From assembly GCF_900460525.1 (NCBI RefSeq), contig NZ_UHIY01000001.1, forward strand, positions 4,526,001-4,590,000: 64,000 bases of DNA, read 5' to 3'. The position numbers and the translations under genes were made by a program. Position 1 is the stretch's first letter; the number at the start of each line of letters is the position of its first letter. Shown here one piece after another: positions 43,765 to 53,075 of the stretch. This DNA comes from Yersinia kristensenii (GTDB lineage Bacteria; Pseudomonadota; Gammaproteobacteria; Enterobacterales; Enterobacteriaceae). Below the pieces are notes generated by a model. It saw only the letters and a list, made by a program, of their open reading frames with translations. It was not told the DNA's origin and did no database searches.

Positions 43765-44512
43765 ACTTAAACACATCAAAGTTCGCCAGATTGGCAATGC
43801 TACGCTTTACTGCGGGAATGCACTGGAAATACTCCCTTTCATCAAGTCGGGCAGTGTCGATGCTCTCATCACCGACCCACCCTATAGCTCAGGTGCGACA
43901 CACAAAAGTGGCCGCACGACGACTACCCCAACCAGCAAATATCTGAACGAAGAAAACAAACGTTTTGAAGAGTTTGATGGCGAAAATATGGATGCTCGCT
44001 CTTGGGTGCTCTGGTGTTCGTTATGGATGTCACACGCCTGCAAAGCGGTTAAGGCCGGAGGTTATTCGTTAGTATTTACCGACTGGCGACAATTGCCCGC
44101 CGCAACAGATGTTTTTCAAGCCAGCGGCTTTGTCTGGCGTGGAATAGTGGCATGGAACAAAGGACGGGGCTCACGAACACCGCATACCGGGTACTTTCGC
44201 CACCAGTGCGAATACATCGTCTGGGGTAGCAAGGGAAAGCTGAAAAGTTCACCAAACGGCCCATTCGATGGTTGTCTCACCTTTCCGGTTATCCCGTCGA
44301 AAAAGCTGCACCCAACAGCCAAACCCGAAGAACTGATGGCGGAATTGGTAAAAACAGCCAACCCCAATGGCATCATACTGGATCCATTCATGGGGTCAGG
44401 CACAACGGGAGTCGCAGCCTTAAAGACAGGTTGTCAATTTATCGGCATTGAATCTAATGAGCATTACTTTGAAGTGGCCGCGCAACGGCTTCAGAGTACC
44501 CTGCTCCCATAA
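43724..44512 (+). CDS. phage DNA methyltransferase (N6-adenine/N4-cytosine type)
   Basis: A 262-residue methyltransferase. The catalytic motif IV is DPPY at 51-54 (ALITDPPYSSG), and the SAM-binding motif I is DPFMGSGTTG near 216-225, giving the beta-class order with motif IV first. DPPY methylates an exocyclic amino group, most often adenine N6. No restriction enzyme gene is adjacent, so it is an orphan methylase that could protect phage DNA from host restriction. Its ATG lies inside com, so translation is probably Com-dependent. Confidence 0.88.
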   Translation: MFVGNSTLQLPPGKLKHIKVRQIGNATLYCGNALEILPFIKSGSVDALITDPPYSSGATHKSGRTTTTPTSKYLNEENKRFEEFDGENMDARSWVLWCSLWMSHACKAVKAGGYSLVFTDWRQLPAATDVFQASGFVWRGIVAWNKGRGSRTPHTGYFRHQCEYIVWGSKGKLKSSPNGPFDGCLTFPVIPSKKLHPTAKPEELMAELVKTANPNGIILDPFMGSGTTGVAALKTGCQFIGIESNEHYFEVAAQRLQSTLLP

Positions 44513-44640
44513 AATAAATGCATTTTGTGCCACCGCGAGGTGATGCCAAGTGGTTTATCGGGAGCATCAGCAGAAAAGCAAATAAGGCGACGAGCATCAA
44601 ACCCGCAACCTTTAAAGTATTTCGCTATCGAACAGAAGAC

Positions 44641-44673
44641 AAAGCCCACAACATTAGAGTTGTGGGCTTTTTT
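44641..44673 (+). terminator. terminator of the com-methyltransferase operon
   Basis: AAAGCCCACAAC at 44641-44652 is the perfect inverse complement of GTTGTGGGCTTT at 44659-44670, loop ATTAGA, followed by TTT. A 12-bp stem with T-run, about 130 bp past the methylase stop. Confidence 0.88.
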
Positions 44674-44746
44674 ACGTTCAAAGATGGACGTTATCTGGAC
44701 AGCCCAAAACAAAAAACCTTTGTTTTCAGTAAATTAAACTTCTATT

Positions 44747-44761
44747 AAAAGCGCCTCGCGG
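44747..44761. repeat. attR core, 15-bp direct repeat
   Basis: Second copy of AAAAGCGCCTCGCGG, matching attL at 7618-7632. To its right the bacterial sequence CGCTTTTTT completes the original fadL terminator hairpin. Confidence 0.85.
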
Positions 44762-44771
44762 CGCTTTTTTA
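44747..44771. terminator. bidirectional terminator at attR
   Basis: GCGCC (44751-44755), loop TCGC, GGCGC (44760-44764), with AAAA before and TTTTTT after, so it works in both directions. It ends mlaA transcription on the minus strand. Before integration it would have ended fadL on the plus strand. Confidence 0.8.
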
Positions 44772-44792
44772 TTTGTCGAGATAGCACATTTA

Positions 44793-45557
44793 TCAGTTAG
44801 CGGAATCGATACTGTCCAAATCGCCCTGAATAGCTTGAGCATTAGGGTTAACTTCCGGTTTCAATTGCCCGCCATTCGCCAGGAAATCATAGCGTTGGAA
44901 GTAGGCTTCACGCACCATTAGATAAGGGTCGGAGGAATTACGCAGCAAACCATCGGAATCCAATAGCTGCGCACGAGTTTCTACCCCTTCCAGTACCCAT
45001 TTACCCGCTGACATCCAGAAGGTCAGGTAACTCAGCACCGGATAGACGTAATCAACCGCATCGCCCCCATCTTCACGGAGGGTAAAGCTGCCATAGGCCG
45101 GTAATACCACATAGGGGCCATAACCGACATTATAATGCCCTAAGGTGCTACCAAAACGGTGCGGCACTTCTTTCGCCAGTTTCGGGTTCGCCATACCGGC
45201 GACGTCAATTAAGCCGCCCATCCCCAAAAGAGTGTTCAAGAAGAACCGGTTAAAGTGCTTCATAGCATTGTATGGATCACCAACTAAGAAGCTGTTGACC
45301 ATGCTGGCCGGCTCTTCAAGGTTCCCCAAGAAGTTACTCATCCCATTACGGGCGGGTTGTGGCACGTAATCACGCCAAACCACCGCCACCGGCCGCACGA
45401 CATAAGGGTCGAGAACCTCATAGTTAAAATTGAACATTGCCCGGTTAAAACCTTCCAGTGGATCGGAGCGGCCCTGCTCCATGTGATCCGACGAGCTACT
45501 GGCACACCCGACTAAAAGCACGGTTGCAAAAGCCAGCCCAATCAGGCGGTAGTTCAT
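44793..45557 (-). CDS. mlaA: MlaA (VacJ) lipoprotein of lipid transport
   Basis: A 254-residue outer membrane lipoprotein of the Mla pathway, which removes misplaced phospholipids from the outer leaflet and passes them to MlaC. The signal peptide ends in the lipobox LVGC at residues 15-18. The family core DPLEGFNRAMFNFNYEVLDP follows. The ATG at 45557 is preferred to one four codons upstream because GGAG lies six bases before it. It is read toward the prophage. Confidence 0.95.
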   Translation of the reverse strand: MNYRLIGLAFATVLLVGCASSSSDHMEQGRSDPLEGFNRAMFNFNYEVLDPYVVRPVAVVWRDYVPQPARNGMSNFLGNLEEPASMVNSFLVGDPYNAMKHFNRFFLNTLLGMGGLIDVAGMANPKLAKEVPHRFGSTLGHYNVGYGPYVVLPAYGSFTLREDGGDAVDYVYPVLSYLTFWMSAGKWVLEGVETRAQLLDSDGLLRNSSDPYLMVREAYFQRYDFLANGGQLKPEVNPNAQAIQGDLDSIDSAN

Positions 45558-45593
45558 ATTTTTCTCCATGAAATTCTTACCAACCCCTTATAT

Positions 45594-46814
45594 TTAAGGG
45601 ATTTGTTTATTTATTTGAACATTAATAGTTTGGCGTTGCCCCTTCGCAGCGAAATCCTGCACGCCGCTTTCACCAAACCAGTCACCTGACTGCGAATTCA
45701 CAGTGCCGTCCAGTGAAATACGGACACGCACTTTCACCTGTTGCAATGAAGAGAGCAACCGCTCCGGCATCATTGCATTGCTATCATTGAGTGTTACTGA
45801 TAGCGGAAATCGACTCAAAGGCAGCTGTTTTACCGCGACCGGGACTGGGTTTGAACCATCCGTTACCGAGATAATCAGTGCACCCTGCTGGGGCAATTTC
45901 TGAGCCGCCTCTGGTGACAATGAGACCGCTATTTCCAGTGTAGCTGTTTCCTGCCCGGCCTGTGATTTCGCTTGCGCAATACTGCGTTTTATAACTTCTG
46001 TGCGAGAATCACCCGCAGGCAGCAATTTTAGCATAACTTCCCACGCGCCAATGGCTTGTTTAAAATCGCCCTGCTCAAAAGCATTAAAAGCTAATAAACT
46101 CATCGCGCGTAAGTTGGTGTGATCCTGTCCAACCAGGGTGCGGAGCATCTTGGTTGCCAGTTGATTATCCTGCGGATCATTGGAACGAGTCAGCACTTCA
46201 GCATAGCCGAACCTGACGTCATCATTATCGGGCGCAAGTTGATAAGCTTTAGCAAAAGCTTGCGTGGCGGTCGTGGCGTTATTCAGTGCCATGCCCACTC
46301 GGCCCAGCATCATCCAATCATTCACATTACGCGTATCTTGTTGCAGCGAGGTGCGTAATCCCAGCCCCAAACGGGCGACTTCCTCCATCGTCAGGGGCTC
46401 AGCCCGCTCATTAGCCACTCTGGCCCGTAATTCGGGCATTTGTGCTTCAACCTGATGCCACGCTTGCACTTGCGGCAAGCCACCGGTTTTCAGATATAGC
46501 CCGACCGAAACCACCACCAAAATCACCACACCCGGCAGTAAAACCCAGCGGTTGATCGGGCTGACATTTTCAGTAGATTCTGGTGGAATATCTGTCAGCA
46601 GGTTTTGTTGCAACTCCTGAATCAATTCAGGCCGCTGCTCCAGCACCCCTTGGGCTTCATCCTCAGCCAACTCAGATAACCGATCTTGGTAAATCGCTTT
46701 ATTCAGTTCATCTCGGGTGGTCACCGGTGAATTCGTCTCTGGTCGCAGCGCCGGAATCACCAACAAAGCACCCGCGACCGCCAGCAAAATAATCACTATC
46801 AGCCAAAAAGCCAT
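45594..46814 (-). CDS. ccmI: CcmI, cytochrome c maturation TPR protein
   Basis: A 406-residue membrane protein with two N-terminal spans (about 4-20 and 95-113) and a C-terminal TPR region that presents apocytochrome c to the haem ligation complex. In E. coli this part is fused to CcmH; here the two are separate genes overlapping by a base (46814). NDWMMLGRVGMALNNATTAT and NDDVRFGYAEVLTRSNDP are TPR units. It is the last gene of the leftward ccm operon. Confidence 0.9.
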   Translation of the reverse strand: MAFWLIVIILLAVAGALLVIPALRPETNSPVTTRDELNKAIYQDRLSELAEDEAQGVLEQRPELIQELQQNLLTDIPPESTENVSPINRWVLLPGVVILVVVSVGLYLKTGGLPQVQAWHQVEAQMPELRARVANERAEPLTMEEVARLGLGLRTSLQQDTRNVNDWMMLGRVGMALNNATTATQAFAKAYQLAPDNDDVRFGYAEVLTRSNDPQDNQLATKMLRTLVGQDHTNLRAMSLLAFNAFEQGDFKQAIGAWEVMLKLLPAGDSRTEVIKRSIAQAKSQAGQETATLEIAVSLSPEAAQKLPQQGALIISVTDGSNPVPVAVKQLPLSRFPLSVTLNDSNAMMPERLLSSLQQVKVRVRISLDGTVNSQSGDWFGESGVQDFAAKGQRQTINVQINKQIP

Positions 46815-47335
46815 TATGGTTGTTTCCTGTTCGTCTTTTTGTGTTGAGCCGAGATCTGTTTTTTAACAGTAGCTTCTTGTTCAGCCAGCAAAGTCTGTAA
46901 CCGCTGTTGCTCTTGCGGCGAAAGCGCGGCGTCTTTCTCCACCCGCCGCCGGGCGCGCAGCACCACAATGATTGCGCCTATCAGTACAAACAATGCCGGG
47001 CCGACCCACAAAATCAAGGTTGCAGGGGTTACAGGTGGCTCATAGGTAACAAAATTGCCGTATCGGGCCACCATATAATCAATGATTTGCGGTTTGGAAT
47101 TGCCCTGTTGCATCAGTTCATACACCTTGCCGCGCATATCAGCGGCAATGGTGGCATTGGAATCAGCAATACTGTTGTTTTGGCATTTAGGGCAGCGCAG
47201 CTGCTCGGTTAACTCGCGATACTGCTGTTCCTGCTCCACCGAGCTAAAAGTGTAAGTATCAATGGCTGCAAAAGCATTGGTCGCAAAAATACTCCAGCTC
47301 AATATCAAGCCGAGTGCCAAGTTGAAAAATCTCAT
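46814..47335 (-). CDS. ccmH: CcmH, apocytochrome thiol reductase
   Basis: A 173-residue protein with signal peptide (1 to about 23) and the redox motif LRCPKCQNNSIADSNA, whose two cysteines reduce the apocytochrome haem-binding site. One C-terminal membrane span (PATLILWVGPALFVLIGAII) anchors it in the periplasm-facing inner membrane. It overlaps ccmG by ATGA and ccmI by one base. Confidence 0.93.
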   Translation of the reverse strand: MRFFNLALGLILSWSIFATNAFAAIDTYTFSSVEQEQQYRELTEQLRCPKCQNNSIADSNATIAADMRGKVYELMQQGNSKPQIIDYMVARYGNFVTYEPPVTPATLILWVGPALFVLIGAIIVVLRARRRVEKDAALSPQEQQRLQTLLAEQEATVKKQISAQHKKTNRKQP

Positions 47336-47898
47336 GCGCCCCCCTGATACTTTTTATACAGCGGCAGAATTTCCTGCTGCCAGACGCGATCATTGAGGTC
47401 ACCGGCATGGCGATAACGAATGATACCTTGCCCATCAATCAAGAAAGTTTCCGGTGCGCCATAAACCCCCAAATCCAGCCCCAGCATGCCATCGCCATCA
47501 TACAAACTCAGCGCGTAAGGATTACCCAGAGCATTGAGCCACTGGACGGCTTTGGCCCGGTCATCTTTATAGTTCAACCCCACCACCCGGATCCCCTGCG
47601 CAGCCAGCTTATTCAGATATTCATGCTCGGCACGGCAAGTCGGGCACCAAGTCGCCCACACATTGAGTAGCATCGGTTTGCCATCATGCAATACCGACTG
47701 ATCAAAGGTTTCCCCTGTTTTTTCAAGGGATTCCAGTTTAAACGTCGGCACCGGTTTGCCAATCAGCGCCGACTCCAGCATCGTGGGGTCATCGCCATTA
47801 GCATTGCGGGTCAGTTGCACCAGAAAAGCCACCACCAACAGCAAAAATAGCACCAGCGGAATGAACATCAGCTTATTGAATGAAGATTGAGATTTCAT
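47332..47898 (-). CDS. ccmG: CcmG/DsbE thioredoxin-like protein
   Basis: A 188-residue membrane-anchored thioredoxin-fold protein. The active site WCPTCRAE lies in NVWATWCPTCRAEHEYL, and GVYGAPETFLIDGQG carries the cis-proline loop. It keeps CcmH and apocytochrome reduced, receiving electrons from DsbD. A single N-terminal span is present at about 11-27. Confidence 0.95.
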   Translation of the reverse strand: MKSQSSFNKLMFIPLVLFLLLVVAFLVQLTRNANGDDPTMLESALIGKPVPTFKLESLEKTGETFDQSVLHDGKPMLLNVWATWCPTCRAEHEYLNKLAAQGIRVVGLNYKDDRAKAVQWLNALGNPYALSLYDGDGMLGLDLGVYGAPETFLIDGQGIIRYRHAGDLNDRVWQQEILPLYKKYQGGA

Positions 47899-49865
47899 TA
47901 TTCAGCCTCCGTTGCCGCGCCGCGTTTTAATTTTTTACTCATCCGATAGCGGGGATCAAACATACAGAAAATACCGCCGATGGCCATAAACACCCCGCCA
48001 TACCAAATCCAGCGGACAAATGGCTTGTAATACAAGCGCACCGCCCATGAACCGTCATCCAGCTCTTCACCTAACGCAGCATACAGATCGCGCGTCAAGC
48101 CGCCATCAATAGCCGCTTCCGTCATCATTGAGCGGGCCACACTGTAATAGCGCTTTTCGGCATGTAAGGTGGCTTCGGGTTTGCCATTGCGGGTGACATC
48201 AATAATGCCGACACCGCCGGTATAGTTCGGCCCTTTAATGTCGTGAACATCGCGGAATACAAAGTGATAATCGTGGATATCGATGCTATCACCGGCTTTC
48301 ATGCGCACATCGCGCTCGACACTGTAATTCTGGCTGAAGGCGATCCCAATCACGGTCACGGCCACCCCAAGGTGCCCTAGCACCATCCCCCAATGGCTGC
48401 GGGAAAGGTGGCTCAGACCGCGCCAGAAGCCATGACGGTGAGTGGCGCGCTCATGCAATTCCATCACAGTGAGAATAATTACCCAGATAGCCATCATCAG
48501 CCCGACCACAGTCATACCGGCGATAGTATCTTGCAGCAACCACGGCACCAATATTGACAGCAGCAAGGTAACCACCAGCGCAACACCCAAGCGCTTATAA
48601 AGCTTGCTCGGCTCATCGCGACGCCAGCGAACCAAGGGGCCAATCCCCATTAATAGCGCCATCGGGGCCATCAACCAGGTAAACATGGTATTAAAGAAAG
48701 GTTCGCCAATGGAGATACTGCCCAATCCAAGCTGTTTGTGGACTAATGGCAGCAAAGTGCCGAGCAAGACCACCAACATCGCCGCAATGAGCAGCACGTT
48801 ATTACCCAGCAGGAAAGTCTCGCGCGAGAACACTTCATGTTGAGTCCGGCTGCGAACTTGTGCACCTTTCACCGCATACAAGAGTAAGGAGCCGCCGATG
48901 ACAATCACTAAATACGCCAAAATAAACATACCGCGCGCGGGGTCAGAAGCAAAAGAATGCACCGAAACCAACACGCCGGAGCGCACCAGGAATGTCCCCA
49001 TCAAGCACAAAGAAAACGCGGTAATGGCCAGTAATACCGTCCAGGCCTTGAATGTTCCGCGCTTCTCGGTGACAGCCAATGAATGAATCAGCGCCGTGCC
49101 AGCCAACCATGGCATAAAGGAAGCATTTTCTACCGGATCCCAAAACCACCAGCCGCCCCAGCCCAGTTCATAATAAGCCCAAGCCGAGCCCAGCACGATC
49201 CCCATGGTCAGGAAGACCCATGCGGCCTGAGTCCACGGGCGTGACCAGCGAGCCCAGGCGCTATCCAGCCGCCCCGCCATTAAAGAAGCAATAGCAAAAG
49301 CAAATGCCACCGAGAAACCGACATACCCCATATAGAGCAATGGCGGATGGAAAATCAGCCCGACATCTTGCAATAGCGGGTTTAAATCGTTGCCATCAAT
49401 CGGGAAGTCCGGCAAGGTGCGGTTAAAGGGGTTCGAGGTCAGAATAATAAACAGCAGGAAGCCGCCCGTAATCATCCCCAACACCGACAACACACGGGCA
49501 ACGGCATCATCCGGCATCGAGCGGCTAAACAGCGCCACCGCCAATGACCAACAACTGAGCAGCAATACCCACAGCAGTAGTGACCCTTCGTGCGCGCCCC
49601 AGGTTGCGGCAATGCGGAAATAGACCGGCAGATGTGAATTCGAGTTGGCTGCTACATAAGAGACGGTGAAATCATTCACCACAAACGCATATACCAAACA
49701 GAGAAATGAAAGCGCAATAGTGGCAAACATACCGTAGGTCAATGGCCTACCGGTTGCCATCATGCGCGCATCTTGACGCGCGGCCCCCCATTGCGGATAC
49801 AAACTCAGCAATAGCGAGAGAGCCAGTGCCAGACATAATAAGAAACCACCTATTTCAGGAATCAT
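47898..49865 (-). CDS. ccmF: CcmF haem lyase subunit
   Basis: A 655-residue polytopic membrane protein that attaches haem to apocytochrome c. The tryptophan-rich WWD-type motif [20 protein letters not shown] is fully present, with conserved histidines in periplasmic loops (for example [15 protein letters not shown] preceded by FH). Length agrees with the family (647 in E. coli). It overlaps ccmE and ccmG by a few bases. Confidence 0.96.
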   Translation of the reverse strand: MIPEIGGFLLCLALALSLLLSLYPQWGAARQDARMMATGRPLTYGMFATIALSFLCLVYAFVVNDFTVSYVAANSNSHLPVYFRIAATWGAHEGSLLLWVLLLSCWSLAVALFSRSMPDDAVARVLSVLGMITGGFLLFIILTSNPFNRTLPDFPIDGNDLNPLLQDVGLIFHPPLLYMGYVGFSVAFAFAIASLMAGRLDSAWARWSRPWTQAAWVFLTMGIVLGSAWAYYELGWGGWWFWDPVENASFMPWLAGTALIHSLAVTEKRGTFKAWTVLLAITAFSLCLMGTFLVRSGVLVSVHSFASDPARGMFILAYLVIVIGGSLLLYAVKGAQVRSRTQHEVFSRETFLLGNNVLLIAAMLVVLLGTLLPLVHKQLGLGSISIGEPFFNTMFTWLMAPMALLMGIGPLVRWRRDEPSKLYKRLGVALVVTLLLSILVPWLLQDTIAGMTVVGLMMAIWVIILTVMELHERATHRHGFWRGLSHLSRSHWGMVLGHLGVAVTVIGIAFSQNYSVERDVRMKAGDSIDIHDYHFVFRDVHDIKGPNYTGGVGIIDVTRNGKPEATLHAEKRYYSVARSMMTEAAIDGGLTRDLYAALGEELDDGSWAVRLYYKPFVRWIWYGGVFMAIGGIFCMFDPRYRMSKKLKRGAATEAE

Positions 49866-50356
49866 GAAGCATTGCCCTCACTCGCGGCGCTGTTATAGGC
49901 CTCTGCCGGGCGGGTATGATTTTCTTTCATCGCCTCTTTGACTTCCGGTGGGGTATATTTTTCATCATGTTTTGCCAAGACTTCTTTGGCATTGATAGTG
50001 TTATTTTCAGCAAAGACCCCTTGTGCCACCACGCCCTGCCCCTCACGGAACAAATCAGGCAAGATGCCGGTGTAAGTCACGGTGACAGCACCGCGGGCAT
50101 CATAAACTTTGAAACTCATTTCCAACGTTTTGTCATCGCGCTTCACCGACCCCGGCATCACCATGCCGCCAATACGCAAGCGCTGACCGATTTCCGGCTT
50201 CTCATGACGCTCGCCCTTGCCCTGCAAAATTTCACCTGGGGTATAAAACAAATCGATATTAGCCCGCAGCGCATACAGCACCAAAGTGGTGGTCAAACCG
50301 ATGCCGATCAGCACCACAATCGCCAAATAGAGCCGACTTTTTCTACGTGGATTCAC
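49862..50356 (-). CDS. ccmE: CcmE periplasmic haem chaperone
   Basis: A 164-residue haem chaperone with an N-terminal anchor (about 8-29) and an OB-fold domain. The haem-binding histidine lies in [12 protein letters not shown], with the following tyrosine needed for iron ligation. It accepts haem from CcmC and delivers it to CcmF. ATGA overlaps with both neighbours. Confidence 0.95.
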   Translation of the reverse strand: MNPRRKSRLYLAIVVLIGIGLTTTLVLYALRANIDLFYTPGEILQGKGERHEKPEIGQRLRIGGMVMPGSVKRDDKTLEMSFKVYDARGAVTVTYTGILPDLFREGQGVVAQGVFAENNTINAKEVLAKHDEKYTPPEVKEAMKENHTRPAEAYNSAASEGNAS

Positions 50357-50601
50357 TGTATTTTCTCCTGCGAATGGGCCACATTTTTGGCTTGCTGAGT
50401 CGGGGTCTGATTTGCCTGGCGAATACGTTGCTCTCTCGCCTCACGGCGCTGAATATCCGCTAATAACTGTTTGTGCTGCCATAGGGTATGTGCCCACAGG
50501 CCCAACAGTGACAGTAAAGTCGCGGCTACCGCCAGCCAGACATAAAAGGCATAACCGCCCATGGCAAAAAATGCCGCCCAAGAATGAAAGGCTGGATTCA
50601 T
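50353..50601 (-). CDS. ccmD: CcmD small membrane protein
   Basis: An 82-residue protein with one span (about 16-36, [19 protein letters not shown]) and a charged cytoplasmic tail with [11 protein letters not shown]. CcmD helps release haem-loaded CcmE from the CcmABC complex. Order and coupling between ccmC and ccmE confirm it. It is slightly longer than in E. coli (69). Confidence 0.88.
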   Translation of the reverse strand: MNPAFHSWAAFFAMGGYAFYVWLAVAATLLSLLGLWAHTLWQHKQLLADIQRREAREQRIRQANQTPTQQAKNVAHSQEKIQ

Positions 50602-51335
50602 ACACGAGGCTCCTTACGCAACAAAGCGGCAACCCAAGGGCGATGGCGCTCTTGCTGCAAAATCAGATTGCGCAAGCGCATTAATGTCAGAGTGATAAAG
50701 AAGAAGAGATAGCCAAAAATGGCCCAACGCAAGGGTGAGCGCATACTTGGGTCAATACTTTGCTGCATGTTGGTCGACCCCTGATGCAAAGTGTTCCACC
50801 ATACGACAGAGAAATGAATAATGGGGATATTGACCACGCCGACCAGCACTAAAATACCGGCTGCCCGCCCGGCCAATTTGCGGTCGTCGAAGGCGTTATA
50901 CAGGGCGATCACCCCCAGATAAAGGAACAATAGCACCAACTCAGAAGTCAGCCGTGCATCCCAGATCCACCAAGTCCCCCACATGGGTTTACCCCAGGCC
51001 GAACCGGTGACCAAAGCAATAAAGGTAAACACCGCGCCCACCGGGGCCATAGCCGCAACCAGGTTATCGGACATTTTCATTTGCCAGATCAAACCGACAA
51101 AGGCTGCGATAGCCATCGACATATAAATGCCCATCGACCAAATTGCTGCAGGAACATGCAAGTACATGATACGGAAGCTATTACCTTGCTGGTAATCCGA
51201 TGGAGCGAAACCAAATCCCCACACCCACCCCACCATCAGGCAGACAGCAGCCCCAGTTGCCAGCCATGGAGTAAATCGGCCACACAGTTGATAGATGCGC
51301 TCGGGTTTAGCGAATTGATGAAACCATTTCCACAT
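50598..51335 (-). CDS. ccmC: CcmC haem transfer membrane protein
   Basis: A 245-residue protein with six membrane spans and the tryptophan motif WGTWWIWDARLTSELVL, flanked by histidines (LHVPAAIWS and IIHFSVVWWNTLHQGS), which ligate haem for transfer to CcmE. Family length is normal. A 182-bp gap separates it from ccmB, larger than in E. coli. Confidence 0.95.
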   Translation of the reverse strand: MWKWFHQFAKPERIYQLCGRFTPWLATGAAVCLMVGWVWGFGFAPSDYQQGNSFRIMYLHVPAAIWSMGIYMSMAIAAFVGLIWQMKMSDNLVAAMAPVGAVFTFIALVTGSAWGKPMWGTWWIWDARLTSELVLLFLYLGVIALYNAFDDRKLAGRAAGILVLVGVVNIPIIHFSVVWWNTLHQGSTNMQQSIDPSMRSPLRWAIFGYLFFFITLTLMRLRNLILQQERHRPWVAALLRKEPRV

Positions 51336-51517
51336 TTTTCATTGCTCACATTAAAATTGGACGGGTATCACCCTCTTGGTAATACCGGTGCAGGGTACGG
51401 CGCACAATCTGCTCTGACTGGCGTTGGCTACCGCGCTTAAGCTTCTGAAAATCGGCACTCTTTTATTTTTACACATCTTTTCTGACAAACAACCTGCTTA
51501 CAGCCCGCCCTAAACAG
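51336..51517. other. extended gap between ccmB and ccmC
   Basis: On the minus strand this contains a 41-codon frame (51476-51351, MCKNKRVPIFRSLSAVANAS...) with no ribosome site of note and no family. No promoter or terminator is obvious. It may be a relic or a processing spacer. Confidence 0.3.
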
Positions 51518-52177
51518 CTAGTGCACACTTACTCTCAATGCAGCGGCGGTAGCAAAAGGCGCCAGTGTCACGCTTCCTGCTAACATCGCCCCCAAAATCG
51601 CCAGATAGCCATCAATAGGCAGCGACATGGACGCGGCATCAATGGCCGCAGTGGCAAATATCAATACCGGGATATACAACGGCAACACCAATAAACTCAG
51701 CAGAACCCCGCCTTTGCGTAATCCCACCGTCAGCGCGACACCAATGGCCCCGATAAAACTTAAGGTCGGCGTCCCCAGTAGCAACGTAAGCGCCATCGCA
51801 ATGGCGGTATTGCTGTCGAGGGAAAGCAACAACGCGACCAGCGGCGATAAAATCAGTAAAGGTAGCCCGGTAACAACCCAGTGAGCACACACTTTGCCTA
51901 ACACCGTGAGTGCCAGCGGGCTGGGTAACAACAGAAACTGCTCAAGAGAACCATCATAGAAATCATCACGGAACAGCCGTTCCAGTGATAATAATGATGC
52001 CAATAATGCTGCGACCCAGACAATACCAGGGGCAATGCGCGCCAATAATTGTGGTTCTGGGCCAATGCCCAGTGGAAACAAAGTGATAACAATCAGAAAA
52101 AACCAGAGCGGATTAACAATTTCTGCGCCTTTTCTGAAGGCTATTTTCAATTCACGGCGCAACACGCTAATAAACAT
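51518..52177 (-). CDS. ccmB: CcmB ABC transporter permease
   Basis: A 219-residue membrane protein with six spans, the permease partner of CcmA in the complex that frees CcmE from CcmC after haem loading. FLIVITLFPLGIGPEPQLLA at the start and LGTPTLSFIGAIGVALTVGL are characteristic. The start overlaps the ccmA stop by one base. Confidence 0.94.
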   Translation of the reverse strand: MFISVLRRELKIAFRKGAEIVNPLWFFLIVITLFPLGIGPEPQLLARIAPGIVWVAALLASLLSLERLFRDDFYDGSLEQFLLLPSPLALTVLGKVCAHWVVTGLPLLILSPLVALLLSLDSNTAIAMALTLLLGTPTLSFIGAIGVALTVGLRKGGVLLSLLVLPLYIPVLIFATAAIDAASMSLPIDGYLAILGAMLAGSVTLAPFATAAALRVSVH

Positions 52178-52803
52178 TAATTCTCCTGCGTGTTGGTTAA
52201 ACGGATTTTACGCACCTGCTGCCCGACACCATCCAAATCCTGATGGGTGGTGAGCAGCACCATGCCCCCTTTGGCGGCATGTTTCACAAACAGAGCCAAC
52301 AAAGTGCTCACGCCCTGCTTATCTATCGCAGTCAATGGTTCATCCAAAATCCATAACGGCGCCTGACTCAACCACAAACGGGCTAAAGCCACCCGCCGCT
52401 GCTGGCCGGCGGACAACTGCGATACCGGTAAATCTTCATATCCCACCAGCCCAACTTGAGACAATGACTGCCAGATTGCAGCGCTATCAACCGGTTGAAA
52501 AACCGACTGATAAAATGCCAAATTCTCAAAAGGGGTCAGTACAGACTTAATTCCTGTCTGATGGCCTAAAAATAATAAATCCTGATGATAGCGGGCGCGG
52601 TCGCGGCGGATGTTTTCTCCCCGCCATTTAACCTGTCCTTCGTCGGCATCGGCCAATCCCGCCAGAATACGCAACAGGCTGGTTTTACCCGCCCCGTTTT
52701 GCCCCTCCACCTGCACAATTTCCCCCGCAGCCACGCAAAAATTGAGCTGTTGGAATAAGCTCCTTTCATCTCGGATGCAGCTCAAATCTTTAGCTTCCAG
52801 CAT
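52177..52803 (-). CDS. ccmA: CcmA ABC transporter ATPase
   Basis: A 208-residue ATPase with Walker [13 protein letters not shown], signature [14 protein letters not shown] and Walker B LWILDEP. It powers release of holo-CcmE from CcmCD. It is the first gene of the nine-gene leftward operon, whose promoter must lie in the 270 bp before yfdC. All nucleotide-binding motifs are intact. Confidence 0.95.
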   Translation of the reverse strand: MLEAKDLSCIRDERSLFQQLNFCVAAGEIVQVEGQNGAGKTSLLRILAGLADADEGQVKWRGENIRRDRARYHQDLLFLGHQTGIKSVLTPFENLAFYQSVFQPVDSAAIWQSLSQVGLVGYEDLPVSQLSAGQQRRVALARLWLSQAPLWILDEPLTAIDKQGVSTLLALFVKHAAKGGMVLLTTHQDLDGVGQQVRKIRLTNTQEN

Positions 52804-53075
52804 GAAAAATGGTCTTCCACTGTAGGATTGTCAGTTCAGGAAAACCGAATGATAACATAAGGCTTAATCCTTACGTAGCGTAGGTCTAACGCTATCCCTA
52901 CCCTTATAGAGGTATTATTCGGCATTAAGATCAAATTTCTGTAGAAAAAACCGACAACATTAAAGCTGGGTAACTTTTTATTTTCGTACTCATCACCCAA
53001 AAAAATCGCCAACAATCATTTACAACTATGCTTATTAGTCAGCTATTTATTTTCTTTATCAACTGGGAATTCGCT

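Larger units (their letters stand above)
7633..44761. mobile_element. P2-type prophage, HP1/K139-like tail module
   Basis: About 37 kb bounded by a 15-bp direct repeat. It holds an integrase, repressor, Cox-like regulator, rolling-circle replication initiator, terminase, portal, scaffold, capsid, completion proteins, contractile sheath and tube, lysis genes, tape measure, baseplate, two fibres and a hub-spike. P2-family homology is clear in the head genes, while the order of tail genes and the sheath/tube families (DUF2586, DUF2597) resemble HP1 and K139. No essential gene class looks broken, so the prophage may be inducible. Cargo includes CBASS, an FRG protein, Hok/Gef and Com-methyltransferase. 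Confidence 0.93.

Noticed and set aside
44518..44748. 76-codon frame after the methyltransferase
   Set aside because: It runs through the 12-bp terminator stem and into the phage right arm; no family resemblance.
51351..51476. 41-codon minus-strand frame in the ccmB-ccmC gap
   Set aside because: Weak start region and no known relative; listed only as part of the gap.
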